Shown here in pieces: positions 15,901 through 22,901 of a DNA stretch of 32,403 nucleotides (its first letter is position 1; each line of letters begins with the position of its first letter). The translations under genes and the position numbers were made by a program. Under the pieces are notes generated by a model. It saw only the letters and a list, made by a program, of their open reading frames with translations. It ran no database searches and was not told where the DNA came from. This DNA is from Streptomyces spiroverticillatus (GTDB lineage Bacteria > Actinomycetota > Actinomycetes > Streptomycetales > Streptomycetaceae). Location: contig BMUX01000041.1 of assembly GCA_014650415.1 (NCBI GenBank), positions 1 through 32,403 of the forward strand, read 5' to 3'.

Positions 15901-18436
15901 CGCCGAGGCCGACCCCGGCGCCTTCCTCCCCGACCTCGCCGCCTCCCTCAACAACCTCGCCGTCCACCAGGCCGACGCCGGGAACCACGCCGCAGCACTC
16001 GCATCCCTCACCGAAGCCGTACGCCTCTACCGCGATCTCGCCGAGGCCGAGGCCGACCCCGGCGTGTTCCTCGCGGGGCTGGCCTCCGCCCTCAACAACC
16101 TCGCCATCCACCAGGGCATCGCCCGTCAGCCCGAGGCGGCACTCGCCTCCGCCGTCGAGGCCGTCGAGATCGGACGCACCCTCGCCGACCGCCTCCCGGC
16201 CGCGTACCGCCCCGGCCTCGCCGCCTACCTACGCACCCTCTCCACCCAGCGGAGCAACACGGGAGACCACGAAGCGGCACTCGACGCCGCCGGCGAGGCC
16301 GTCCACATCAGCCACACCCTCGCCGAGGCCGATCCCCCCGCGTTCCTGCCCGACCTCGCGAGCTCCCTCGCCCACCTCGCCGTCCACCAGGGCAACACCG
16401 GAAACCACGCCGCGGCGCTGGCCTCCGCCACCGAAGCGGTCGCCCTCCACCGCGGCCTGGCCGAGAACGTCCCCGCCGCCTTCCGGCCCCACCTCGCGGC
16501 CTCCCTCCTCACCCTCTCCGTCCAGCAGAGCAGCACCGGAGACCCCGAAGCGGCGCTCGGCTCCGCCACCGAGGCCGTCCGCATCCGCCGCACCCTCGCC
16601 CATGACGACTCCGCCGCGTTCCTCCCCGCCCTCGCCGCCGCCCTCGCCGAACTGGGGGACCGGCAGACCGACACCGGGGACCACGTGGCGGCACTCGACT
16701 CCCTCGCCGAAGCGGTCCACCTCCGCCGCACCCTCGCCGAGTCCGACCCCGGCGCGTTCCTCCCCGACCTCGCCGTCTCCCACTTCCGTCTCGCCGCCAA
16801 GCAGAGCAACGCCGGAGACCCCGAAGGGGCGCTCGGCTCCGCCGCCGAAGCCGTCCGGCTGCACCGCGACCTCGCCCGCAGCAACCCCGACGCCCTCCCG
16901 GGCCTCTCCACCTCCCTCCACAACCTCGCCCTCCACCAGAGCAATGCCGCCGACCGCACGGCGGCGCTCGCCTCGCTCACCGAGGCGGTCGGCATACGCC
17001 GCACCCTCGCCCGCGACCACCCGCGCGCCTTCCTGCCCGCCCTCGCCACCTCCCTCACCGAGCTCGGGGACCGGCAGAGCGACGCCGGCGACCACACGGC
17101 CGCCCTCGACTCCCTCACCGAAGCGGTACGCCACTTCCGCGACCTCAGCCGCGACAACCCCGCTCCGTTCCTCCCCGGCCTCGCCCGCGCCCTGGACGGC
17201 CTGTCGGTCCAGCAGCACCGTGCGGGAGAACGCCGGGCGGCCCTCACCTGCCTGACCGAGGCCATTGACATCCGCCGCGTCCTCGCCCAGTACAACCCGG
17301 GGGCCTTCCTCACCGACCTCGTCCTCTCGCTCGACCACCTCTTCACCCAGCTGGGCGAGCGCCGGCGGCTCGGCCGGGCCTGGCGGATCTTCGACGAAGC
17401 GGGCGCGGACCTCCCGGCCGGCCCCCGGGCCGAGTTGTTCACCGCCCGCGCGCAGTGGCGTCACCGTCACGGCGACCGCGCCGGAGCAGTGACGGACCTC
17501 CTCACTGCCGTGCGCCTCGCGGAGGAAACCACCGAAGCCGTCTGGGCCGGTCGTACCCGCCGCGGCATCCGGATCCTGGTCGAGGAGACACACGGTCAGG
17601 AACAGCCCGGTCCCGCCCCCTCCGCCTTCCCCGCCCTGCCCTCCTGGGCCACGGCCCCGCTGCCGGCCGAACTGGTCGAGCTGTTCGACGACTGGCTCTC
17701 GGTTCCGGACGTGCCCGAGGAGGACGCCTTCCTCCGGCGGGCGTACCCGCTCCTGAGCACACCACGGACGCGTCAGGCCCTGGAACTCGCCCGTGTGCTG
17801 ATCCCGGAGGCCCCCGGCCTCGACGACCTCGCGGACCTCCTGGACGCCGCCCACGAGCTGGGCCTCGATCCCGTGCTCGCGGAACGCCGCACCGCCCGCG
17901 CACGGGCCGACCTGGTGGACGAGTGGCTCGCCACCCCCGACTGGCCGCAGGACATGGCCTTCCTCGCACACCATCCCGGGCTGGCCGAGGACCAGGGGAT
18001 ACGGGAGCTGCTCGCCGCGCAGCCGGACGACCTCGCGTCGGCCCAGCACCTGGGCATCCTGCTGCTCGCCGAAACCCTCGCCGTCCCGGAGGTCTACGAC
18101 GCCGTCACCGATCCCGACACGGCGGTCGAGTTGGCCATGGACCTCGTCGAACAGGGCCGCCCCGAGCTGCTCCGTCCCCTGTGCCTCGCGGCTCCGTCCC
18201 TGACCGGGACGCCCTTCGTCACGCCGTACCTGTCCGCCGTGCGGGCGGCGCTCTCCCCCGGCCCGGACCCCACCGAGACCGACGCCCTCATCACCGAAGC
18301 CGCCGCCCAGGCCACCGAGGTCCAGCGCGGCGCGGGCGCAACCCGCCTGCGCCGCCTCGCCGAGCACCACCCCGAGCACGCACCCGTACTGATCCACCTG
18401 GCGGACCTGCTCTCCGCGAGCGCGCCCTGCGCATGA
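12974..18436 (+). CDS. 1820-residue STAND NTPase with transglutaminase-like and TPR domains
   Basis: A giant multidomain protein. Residues about 50-145 look like a transglutaminase-like/papain-fold module (HGTCLDLALAYCGACLDAGL then AHAVVVVWLDG), with candidate triad Cys96, His129 and Asp137. Residues about 270-560 form a STAND-type P-loop NTPase: Walker A GVGGSGKT at 312-319 (Lys318), Walker B LLVVVD ending at Asp363, and sensor-like CLLLTART. Residues 714-1445 are sixteen TPR-like units, mostly 46 residues each. A helical C-terminal region (about 1560-1820) contains two copies of a D-x-WL-x-x-PD-x-P motif at Trp1574 and Trp1651. STAND proteins are ligand-triggered switches, and many act in immunity or signalling. 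The GTG start has GGAG only 2 nt away, so translation probably depends on coupling to the hydrolase gene. Function and trigger are unknown. Confidence 0.85.
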   Translation: MSGTWPRWAGSVPGDLVRYVHRGHGEDPSHRTPADFLGTALPAPGDGPPAARARALYEAFAAFRIQYADEPTTSDPGRQAVRPPDQVLARPRHGTCLDLALAYCGACLDAGLHPLLVVLDGPAPGLPAHAVVVVWLDGTWSNRADPAYPWAGTGPVHHPYPPDLLAELADLGDDEDAPGSFLAVDITGVASRPDAADPRRRTPQSWARSVAHATALLRTAPADRRTVTVDVGLAHADRTPHPLPRQPSADILAPPYLPVPEDSHGGARPLPALWARHDTIRFHPRDELDFLQGWFASPDPAVPPTRIALLHGVGGSGKTRLAAELARRLAATGWYTGFLVRDPDPEDRISLANVVSPLLVVVDYVEDRKSEDVIRLLRDLRERDAPTCLLLTARTVSSWWDEEIADALRQEVHPYVLHSSPLAARHPRQAGVYRAALRSFGAPESTVLGSTPPRDPDAGRWTTLDLVMLAWLTARTQPAPRSEQDLYEEILGHELGYWVRAYTTQIGKPSRRTRALLREAGACLSLLSPRETRLDHTLTALPELSSDARRRDEIAALLADLLPAAPEDGTLAVRPDPLGAHLTATVFGADTALLARCLTAADDTERLNACVSVSRTASVTDASHARHLAEAVLHAAPGVWRPALSVAATQGGAFVEALEQFAATDNTPLPLAELATTVPVGHSTLRGLALIATRRSAPEVPDGSPEELRAARASWLHSLAIREGRVGNREAALAAFTEAVALYRPLAASAPGAFRPDLATALGHLAAQLSESGHREAALASATEAVSLHRELTRDHPGAHAAELAAALSHLATCHSRLGHHEAALASGTEAVDRYRALAEAAPGAFRDELAEALNNQAVQQANTGDHATALATITEAVHLRHTLAHEDPATFLPGLAGSLSNLANEQSHAGDRAAALATSAEAVRMHRTLAEADPGAFLPDLASSLGNLAVRQNDTGDHTAALASTTEAVRLRRELAEADPGAFLPDLAASLNNLAVHQADAGNHAAALASLTEAVRLYRDLAEAEADPGVFLAGLASALNNLAIHQGIARQPEAALASAVEAVEIGRTLADRLPAAYRPGLAAYLRTLSTQRSNTGDHEAALDAAGEAVHISHTLAEADPPAFLPDLASSLAHLAVHQGNTGNHAAALASATEAVALHRGLAENVPAAFRPHLAASLLTLSVQQSSTGDPEAALGSATEAVRIRRTLAHDDSAAFLPALAAALAELGDRQTDTGDHVAALDSLAEAVHLRRTLAESDPGAFLPDLAVSHFRLAAKQSNAGDPEGALGSAAEAVRLHRDLARSNPDALPGLSTSLHNLALHQSNAADRTAALASLTEAVGIRRTLARDHPRAFLPALATSLTELGDRQSDAGDHTAALDSLTEAVRHFRDLSRDNPAPFLPGLARALDGLSVQQHRAGERRAALTCLTEAIDIRRVLAQYNPGAFLTDLVLSLDHLFTQLGERRRLGRAWRIFDEAGADLPAGPRAELFTARAQWRHRHGDRAGAVTDLLTAVRLAEETTEAVWAGRTRRGIRILVEETHGQEQPGPAPSAFPALPSWATAPLPAELVELFDDWLSVPDVPEEDAFLRRAYPLLSTPRTRQALELARVLIPEAPGLDDLADLLDAAHELGLDPVLAERRTARARADLVDEWLATPDWPQDMAFLAHHPGLAEDQGIRELLAAQPDDLASAQHLGILLLAETLAVPEVYDAVTDPDTAVELAMDLVEQGRPELLRPLCLAAPSLTGTPFVTPYLSAVRAALSPGPDPTETDALITEAAAQATEVQRGAGATRLRRLAEHHPEHAPVLIHLADLLSASAPCA
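15113..17308 (+). repeat. Sixteen 138-bp coding repeats (TPR array)
   Basis: The TPR region is built from units of 46 codons, typically LPDLAxSLxNLAVxQ, GDHxAALASxTEAVRLxR and LAEADPGAF. Exceptions to the 46-residue length are unit 1 (41), unit 7 (48, extra Glu-Ala) and unit 13 (45). Recurrent near-identical stretches at DNA level point to recent tandem duplication. Residues 714-1445 of the STAND protein. Confidence 0.9.
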
Positions 18437-18437
18437 A

Positions 18438-18471
18438 CAAGGGCCCCCGCGGTCTCCCGCGAGGGCCCTTG
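18438..18471. terminator. Strong hairpin terminator after the STAND gene
   Basis: Arms CAAGGGCCCCCGCGG (18438-18452) and CCGCGAGGGCCCTTG (18457-18471), 14 of 15 paired with a TCTC loop. It starts right after the stop codon at 18436. It lies between the plus-strand STAND gene and the minus-strand tRNA and could serve both directions. Confidence 0.85.
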
Positions 18472-18519
18472 CCATGACTGCCGTGCAGCTCAGAACGTTT
18501 CTGCCCTGTCCTGCTGCGG

Positions 18520-18593
18520 TGGGGCGGGTGGGACTCGAACCCACGGCCGACGGATTATGAGTCCGCTGCTCTAACCGGCTGAGCTACCGCCCC
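18520..18593 (-). tRNA. tRNA with CAT anticodon (Met or Ile2)
   Basis: A 74-nt cloverleaf on the minus strand. The acceptor stem is GGGGCGG/CCGCCCC with discriminator A, the D arm follows TAGCTC, the anticodon arm is GCGGA-CTCATAA-TCCGT (anticodon CAT) and the T arm GTGGG-TTCGAGT-CCCAC. The encoded 3' end reads CCG rather than CCA, so CCA would be added enzymatically. It is not an initiator tRNA. The choice between elongator Met and lysidine-modified Ile2 cannot be made by anticodon; the GGGGCGG acceptor and G-C-rich anticodon stem lean towards Ile2 from memory of other actinobacteria. Confidence 0.93.
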
Positions 18594-18771
18594 CACACGG
18601 CGTGGCGCGTACACATGTACGCGCCGTCTGCCGCAGCATAGCCGGTCATACGATCTCCCGCCTCGGATGCCCGGCAACACATGACCATGAGGACTTCCGG
18701 GCTGCCCGGACGGTTCCCGAACGTGCCGCACGCCACACGAAGAGGGGCCGCGGACCTGTTCGGGAAACGAA

Positions 18772-18799
18772 GAAGAGGGCCTCCGTGGAGACCCTCTTC
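18772..18799 (-). terminator. Terminator after the tRNA-Asn pair
   Basis: Perfect 8-bp arms GAAGAGGG (18772-18779) and CCCTCTTC (18792-18799) with a further inner CTCC/GGAG pairing. On the minus strand the hairpin is followed by TTCGTTT, a short U-rich tail, 10 nt after the second tRNA-Asn. Confidence 0.75.
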
Positions 18800-18808
18800 C
18801 TCTTCCTG

Positions 18809-18881
18809 CTCCCCCGACTGGACTCGAACCAGTAACCCTCCGGTTAACAGCCGAATGCTCTGCCAATTGAGCTACAGGGGA
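18809..18881 (-). tRNA. tRNA-Asn(GTT), downstream copy
   Basis: A 73-nt cloverleaf: acceptor TCCCCTG/CGGGGGA with discriminator G, D arm after TAGCTC, anticodon loop CTGTTAA (GTT) and T loop TTCGAGT. It is nearly identical to the copy at 18887-18959, differing mainly in the anticodon stem and the variable region. CCA is not encoded. It is separated from the upstream copy by only 5 nt and probably comes from one precursor. Confidence 0.95.
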
Positions 18882-18886
18882 CCGCG

Positions 18887-18959
18887 CTCCCCCGACTGGA
18901 CTCGAACCAGTAACCTGCCGGTTAACAGCCGGCTGCTCTGCCAATTGAGCTACAGGGGA
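18887..18959 (-). tRNA. tRNA-Asn(GTT), upstream copy
   Basis: A 73-nt cloverleaf with acceptor TCCCCTG/CGGGGGA, anticodon loop CTGTTAA (GTT) and T loop TTCGAGT. It has a stronger G-C anticodon stem (CCGG) than the neighbouring copy. It is the first tRNA of the minus-strand cluster, and its promoter should lie above 18960. Confidence 0.95.
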
Positions 18960-19140
18960 TTGCTGCGGTTGCACCGAATGCACCTCCCACCGGTCTTCCC
19001 GGGGGCGTGCGCTCGCTGCGAGACATACATTAGCGCAAGCAGGGGGGTGCTCCGCCAATCGGTATGCCCCGGGATGATCAGCGGGCTCGACGGGTAGGCG
19101 GATCGCACACCGACACCGTTGCAGGAGAAGGGTGGCAGCC

Positions 19141-19452
19141 ATGCGCTACCGGCTCACGTTCGTCGCCGGACTGGCCCTCGGATACGTGCTCGGCACCCGG
19201 GCCGGGCGCGAGCGGTACGAGCAGATCAGGAAGTCCGCCCGGCGGATCTCCCAGAACCCGGCCGTGCGGAACACCGCGGAGTCGGCGGCCCAGACCGGAC
19301 GCGACTTCGCGGGCAAGGCGCTGCACACCGTCACCGACAAGGTCGGCGACAAGGTGACCGGCCGGATGCCCGAGTCGGTCGCCCAGCGGGTGCGCTCGCT
19401 GCGGGAGCGCGGACAGGGCGGCGAGGACGACTGGGGGACCAGCAACACCTGA
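19141..19452 (+). CDS. YtxH-like small protein
   Basis: A 103-residue protein with an N-terminal hydrophobic segment RLTFVAGLALGYVLGTRAGRERYEQ, the YtxH-type signature of a short glycine-containing membrane helix followed by Arg-Ala-Gly-Arg. An amphipathic helical region (ESAAQTGRDFAGKALHTVTD) follows. Proteins of this type are common and uncharacterised in Streptomyces; some relatives are stress-induced. The ATG at 19141 follows AAGGG by 8 nt; an in-frame GTG at 19132 (after AGGAG) is the alternative. The stop codon lies inside an 8-bp tandem repeat, so the C-terminal tail (SNT) may have been reshaped by slippage. Confidence 0.85.
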   Translation: MRYRLTFVAGLALGYVLGTRAGRERYEQIRKSARRISQNPAVRNTAESAAQTGRDFAGKALHTVTDKVGDKVTGRMPESVAQRVRSLRERGQGGEDDWGTSNT

Positions 19453-19472
19453 GCAACTGAGCAACTGAGCAA
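19449..19472 (+). repeat. CTGAGCAA tandem repeat at the stop of the YtxH-like gene
   Basis: Three exact copies of CTGAGCAA (19449-19472), the first containing the TGA stop at 19450-19452, with a degenerate fourth copy (CCGAGCAA) following. Unit gain or loss does not affect the frame upstream of the first stop. Confidence 0.9.
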
Positions 19473-19512
19473 CACCCGAGCAACGCCTCAGCGACACCTG
19501 AGGACGTGCGCC

Positions 19513-19534
19513 GACAGGGAGGCGCCTCCCTGTC
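19513..19534. terminator. 22-bp perfect palindrome after the YtxH-like gene
   Basis: GACAGGGAGGC (19513-19523) is followed without gap by its exact inverse complement (19524-19534). As RNA this gives a 9-bp stem with a GCGC loop, 60 bp after the stop at 19452. It is a probable terminator, but also sits about 55 bp before the sugar-kinase start, where an operator could lie. Confidence 0.55.
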
Positions 19535-19589
19535 ACAGGATTCACGGCTGCCGCATTCCGCCTCGGTGGGGTGCGGCAGAATCATGTGC

Positions 19590-21041
19590 ATGGGCATAGT
19601 CGCGGGGTTGGACAGTTCCTCCGGTTTCACACACGTCGTGGTCTGCGACACGGACACGGGCGCCGTACTGCGTGAGGGGTACGCCCCCCATCCGGTCGAG
19701 GAGAAGGCCACCGAGGCCGATCCGCAGGCGTGGCTGCTGTCGCTGGGCGAGGCCGCCGCGGACGGGCTGCTCGACGACGTACAGGCCATCGGGGTTTCGG
19801 CGCAGCAGCACGGTCTGGTGCCGCTGGATGCGAACGGGCAGCCGGTGCGGCCCGCGCTGCTGGGCAACGACAAGCGGGCGCAGGTCGCCGCCGCCGATCT
19901 GGTCGAGGGGCTGGGCGGCCGACAGGCGTGGGCGCAGGCGGTCGGGTCCGTCCCGACGTCGCCGCAGCCGCTCGCCAAGCTGGCGTGGCTGGCCCGGCAC
20001 GAGCCGGAGAACGCCGCGAGGATCGCCGGCGTGATGCAGCCGCACGACTGGCTGGTGTGGCAGCTGCTGGGCCGCCCGGCAAGGAGGACCACGGACCGGG
20101 GCGCCGCCTCGGGCACGGGTTACTGGTCGGCGGCCACCGGGTCCTACCGCCCCGATCTGGTCGAGCTGGCGCTCGGGCACCAGGCGGCGCTGCCGGAGGT
20201 GCTCGGTCCTTCCGAGGCGGCGGGCATGACGCCGGAGGGGCTGCTGATCTCGGCGGGCACCGGCGAGACGATGGCCGCGGCCTTCGGGCTCGGGGTGGCC
20301 GTGGGGGACGCGGTGGTCTCGCTGGGGGCCTCGGGTTCCGTGATGGCGGTGCACCACGAGGCGCTCGCCGACCCGAGCGGAATGATCACGTCGTTCGCCG
20401 ATGCGACGGGCATGCATCTGCCGGTCGTGCACACGTCCAATGCGGTACGGGCGCTGCGCGGGACGGCGGAACTGCTGGGCGTGGAGGGCGGCCTGGAGGA
20501 ACTGTCCGCGCTGGCGCTGAAGTCGACGCCCGGCTCCTCGGGCCTGGTCCTGCTCCCCTACCTGGAGGGCGAGCGCACCCCGTGGCTGCCGCACACCGCG
20601 GGCACGCTGCTTGGGCTGCGGCGGGAGTCGATGAAGCCGGAGCACCTGGCGCGGGCCTCCTTCGAGGGGATGCTCTGCTCGCTGGCGGACGCGATGGACG
20701 TACTGCGCGGGCGGGGTGTGCAGGTGCGGCGGGTGTTCCTGCTGGGGGCGGCCGCCGAGCTGCCCGCGGTGCAGGGGATGGCGCCGATGATCTTCGGTAC
20801 ACAGGTGGTGGTGCCCGCTCCGGCGCAGTACGCCGCGCTGGGTGCGGCCCGGCAGGCGGCGTGGGCGCTGGGCGTGGCCCAGGGGACGCTGTCGCCCCAG
20901 GAGCCGCCGGCCTGGCGGGGTGCGGTGGCACAGGTGCTGGAGCCGGGCGACGAGGCGGCCGTGGGTGCGGCGATCCGCCAGCAGTTCAAGGCGGCCCGCG
21001 ACCAGGTCCACCCGGGGGCCTTCGAGACCGGGGCGGAGTAG
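19590..21041 (+). CDS. FGGY-family carbohydrate kinase (xylulokinase-like)
   Basis: A 483-residue sugar kinase of the ASKHA fold, closest in layout to xylulokinase (D-xylulose to D-xylulose 5-phosphate). The N-terminal phosphate-binding strand GIVAGLDSSSG replaces the usual D-x-G-T-x-S, followed by IGVSAQQHGLVPLD, the catalytic-aspartate region MQPHDWLVWQLLG, SAGTGETMAAAFG and the C-terminal ATP-binding FLLGAAAELPAVQGMAPMIF. The length is normal. The start is chosen at 19590 because a CAGAAT -10-like box lies 7 nt upstream; an in-frame ATG at 19584 is possible. No xylose isomerase or transporter is adjacent, so the substrate could be another pentulose. Confidence 0.88.
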   Translation: MGIVAGLDSSSGFTHVVVCDTDTGAVLREGYAPHPVEEKATEADPQAWLLSLGEAAADGLLDDVQAIGVSAQQHGLVPLDANGQPVRPALLGNDKRAQVAAADLVEGLGGRQAWAQAVGSVPTSPQPLAKLAWLARHEPENAARIAGVMQPHDWLVWQLLGRPARRTTDRGAASGTGYWSAATGSYRPDLVELALGHQAALPEVLGPSEAAGMTPEGLLISAGTGETMAAAFGLGVAVGDAVVSLGASGSVMAVHHEALADPSGMITSFADATGMHLPVVHTSNAVRALRGTAELLGVEGGLEELSALALKSTPGSSGLVLLPYLEGERTPWLPHTAGTLLGLRRESMKPEHLARASFEGMLCSLADAMDVLRGRGVQVRRVFLLGAAAELPAVQGMAPMIFGTQVVVPAPAQYAALGAARQAAWALGVAQGTLSPQEPPAWRGAVAQVLEPGDEAAVGAAIRQQFKAARDQVHPGAFETGAE

Positions 21042-21065
21042 GGGGCGGGGCCGGGAGGCTTGACC

Positions 21066-21084
21066 CGGGTTTGGAACAAACCCG
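21066..21084. promoter_or_regulatory. Inverted repeat between sugar kinase and ABC exporter
   Basis: CGGGTTT (21066-21072), GGAAC, AAACCCG (21078-21084): perfect 7-bp arms, 24 bp after the kinase stop and 84 bp before the exporter start. It may be a short terminator of the kinase gene or an operator for the exporter. No U-tract follows. Confidence 0.45.
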
Positions 21085-21167
21085 TGGGCGGGTCGGGCGC
21101 GGGTGGCGCAGGATGGAGGGCGATCCGATCCCTCCTCCAGCCCTCGCCGCCCGACGAAAGACTGCGC

Positions 21168-22901
21168 GTGCTTCTGAAGCTGCTGCGGGCCCATCTCGGT
21201 CCGTACAAGAAACCCATAGCCCTGCTGGTGCTGCTGCAACTCCTGCAGACCAGCGCCGCCCTCTATCTGCCCACCCTCAACGCCGACATCATCGACAAGG
21301 GTGTCGTGAAGGGGGACACGGGTTACATCCTGGAATTCGGCGCCTTCATGATCGCGGTGAGCGTCGTGCAGGTCGTCTGCAACATCGGCGCCGTCTTCTA
21401 CGGCGCGCGCACCGCCGCAGCCCTCGGACGGGACGTCCGGGCGGCCGTGTTCGCGAAGGTGCAGAGCTTCTCGGCGCGGGAGGTCGGGCAGTTCGGGGCG
21501 CCGTCCCTGATCACCCGTACGACGAACGACGTCCAGCAGGTGCAGATGCTGGTCCTGATGAGCTTCACCCTGGTGGTGGCCGCGCCCATCATGTGCGTCG
21601 GCGGCGTCATCATGGCGCTGGGACAGGACGTGCCGCTGTCGGCGGTGCTGCTGGCGGTGGTGCCGGTGCTGGGCATCGCGGTCTCGCTGATCATCCGCAA
21701 GATGCGCCCCCTCTTCCGCTCCATGCAGGAGAAGCTGGACACCGTCAACCGAGTGCTGCGCGAGCAGATCACCGGCAACCGGGTGATCCGCGCCTTCGTG
21801 AAGGACGACTTCGAGAAGGACCGCTTCAAGAAGGCCAACGAGGACCTCACCGAGGTGTCGCTGTCCACCGGCAAGCTGATGGCTTTGATGTTCCCGATCG
21901 TGATGACGGTCGTGAATGTGTCGAGCGTGGCGGTGGTCTGGTTCGGTGCGCACCGCATCGACAGCGGGGGGATGGAGATCGGCGCGCTGACCGCCTTCCT
22001 CGCCTACCTCATGCAGATCGTGATGTCCGTGATGATGGCCACCTTCATGTTCATGATGGTGCCGCGCGCGGAGGTCTGCGCCGAGCGCATCGAGGAGGTG
22101 CTGGGCACCGACAGCAGTGTGGTGCCGCCGCTCGCCCCGGTCGTGGAGCTGCGCAGGCACGGTCAACTGGAGCTGCGGGGCGTGGAGTTCAGCTACCCGG
22201 GCGCTGAGGAGTCCGTACTGAAGGACATCGCTCTCCAGGCCCACCCGGGCGAGACGACGGCGATCATCGGCTCGACGGGTTCCGGCAAGTCGACGCTGCT
22301 GGGGCTGGTGCCGCGGCTGTTCGACGCCACGGACGGGGAGGTGCTGGTCGACGGCGTCGACGTACGCACCCTGGATCCGGCGCTGCTCGCGAAGACGGTG
22401 TCGCTGGTCCCGCAGAAGCCGTATCTCTTCTCGGGGACGGTCGCGAGCAATTTGCGATACGGAAACCCCGATGCGACGGACGAGGAGCTCTGGGCGGCGC
22501 TGGAGACGGCGCAGGCCAAGGAGTTCGTGGAGCGTCTGGAGGGCGATCTCTACGCCCCGATCTCGCAGGGCGGCACGAATGTGTCGGGCGGGCAGCGGCA
22601 GCGGCTGTCGATCGCGCGGACGCTGGTGCAGCGCCCGGAGATCTACCTCTTCGACGACTCCTTCTCCGCCCTGGACTACGCGACGGACGCGGCCCTGCGG
22701 TCGGCGCTCGCGCGGGAGACCGCCGAGGCGACCGTGATCATCGTGGCGCAGCGGGTGTCGACCATCCGGGACGCCGACCGGATCGTCGTGCTGGACGAGG
22801 GCCGGGTCGTGGGCACCGGACGGCACCACGAGCTGATGCAGACCAACGAGACCTACCGGGAGATCGTGCTCTCCCAGCTGACGGAGGCCGAGGCGGCATG
22901 A
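21168..22901 (+). CDS. ABC exporter half-transporter, degenerate-site subunit
   Basis: A 577-residue half-transporter: six-helix exporter membrane domain (about 20-305) and nucleotide-binding domain (about 330-570). Walker A is GSTGSGKST at 368-376 and the signature is a consensus VSGGQ. The catalytic glutamate after Walker B is Asp497 (LFDDSFSALD) and the H-loop histidine is Gln528 (VAQRVST). These are the hallmarks of the non-catalytic half of heterodimeric exporters. The GTG at 21168 has GAAAG 7 nt upstream and begins at the first conserved residues; an upstream extension to 21060 is not needed. Its TGA overlaps the ATG of the partner (ATGA at 22898-22901). Probably exports drugs, lipids or peptides; the substrate is unknown. 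Confidence 0.94.
   Translation: MLLKLLRAHLGPYKKPIALLVLLQLLQTSAALYLPTLNADIIDKGVVKGDTGYILEFGAFMIAVSVVQVVCNIGAVFYGARTAAALGRDVRAAVFAKVQSFSAREVGQFGAPSLITRTTNDVQQVQMLVLMSFTLVVAAPIMCVGGVIMALGQDVPLSAVLLAVVPVLGIAVSLIIRKMRPLFRSMQEKLDTVNRVLREQITGNRVIRAFVKDDFEKDRFKKANEDLTEVSLSTGKLMALMFPIVMTVVNVSSVAVVWFGAHRIDSGGMEIGALTAFLAYLMQIVMSVMMATFMFMMVPRAEVCAERIEEVLGTDSSVVPPLAPVVELRRHGQLELRGVEFSYPGAEESVLKDIALQAHPGETTAIIGSTGSGKSTLLGLVPRLFDATDGEVLVDGVDVRTLDPALLAKTVSLVPQKPYLFSGTVASNLRYGNPDATDEELWAALETAQAKEFVERLEGDLYAPISQGGTNVSGGQRQRLSIARTLVQRPEIYLFDDSFSALDYATDAALRSALARETAEATVIIVAQRVSTIRDADRIVVLDEGRVVGTGRHHELMQTNETYREIVLSQLTEAEAA

Noticed and set aside
12974..18436. Assignment of the giant protein to a named Avs or AfsR family
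   Set aside because: P-loop and TPR order are shared by many STAND proteins; no DNA-binding, nuclease or protease domain diagnostic of a named family was seen, so a name would be a guess.
16229..18544. 771-codon minus-strand frame opposite the TPR array
   Set aside because: It is a shadow of the repeats (repeated GEERAGVGLGE-type text) and runs into the terminator and tRNA.
18602..18835. Short plus-strand reading frame ending in LLPRLDSNQ
   Set aside because: It reads through the antisense of the tRNA-Asn gene; the RLDSNQ ending is a known artefact of tRNA complements.
21060..21120. TTGACC as a -35 box of the ABC exporter
   Set aside because: The next -10-like sequence (CAGGAT at 21109) is over 40 nt away; the TTGACC merely adjoins the inverted repeat.
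19542..22829. 1095-codon open frame on the minus strand
   Set aside because: It is antisense to the sugar kinase and ABC exporter genes, rich in His/Arg/Gln with no domain, and spans two genes. Such frames arise from GC-rich third positions.
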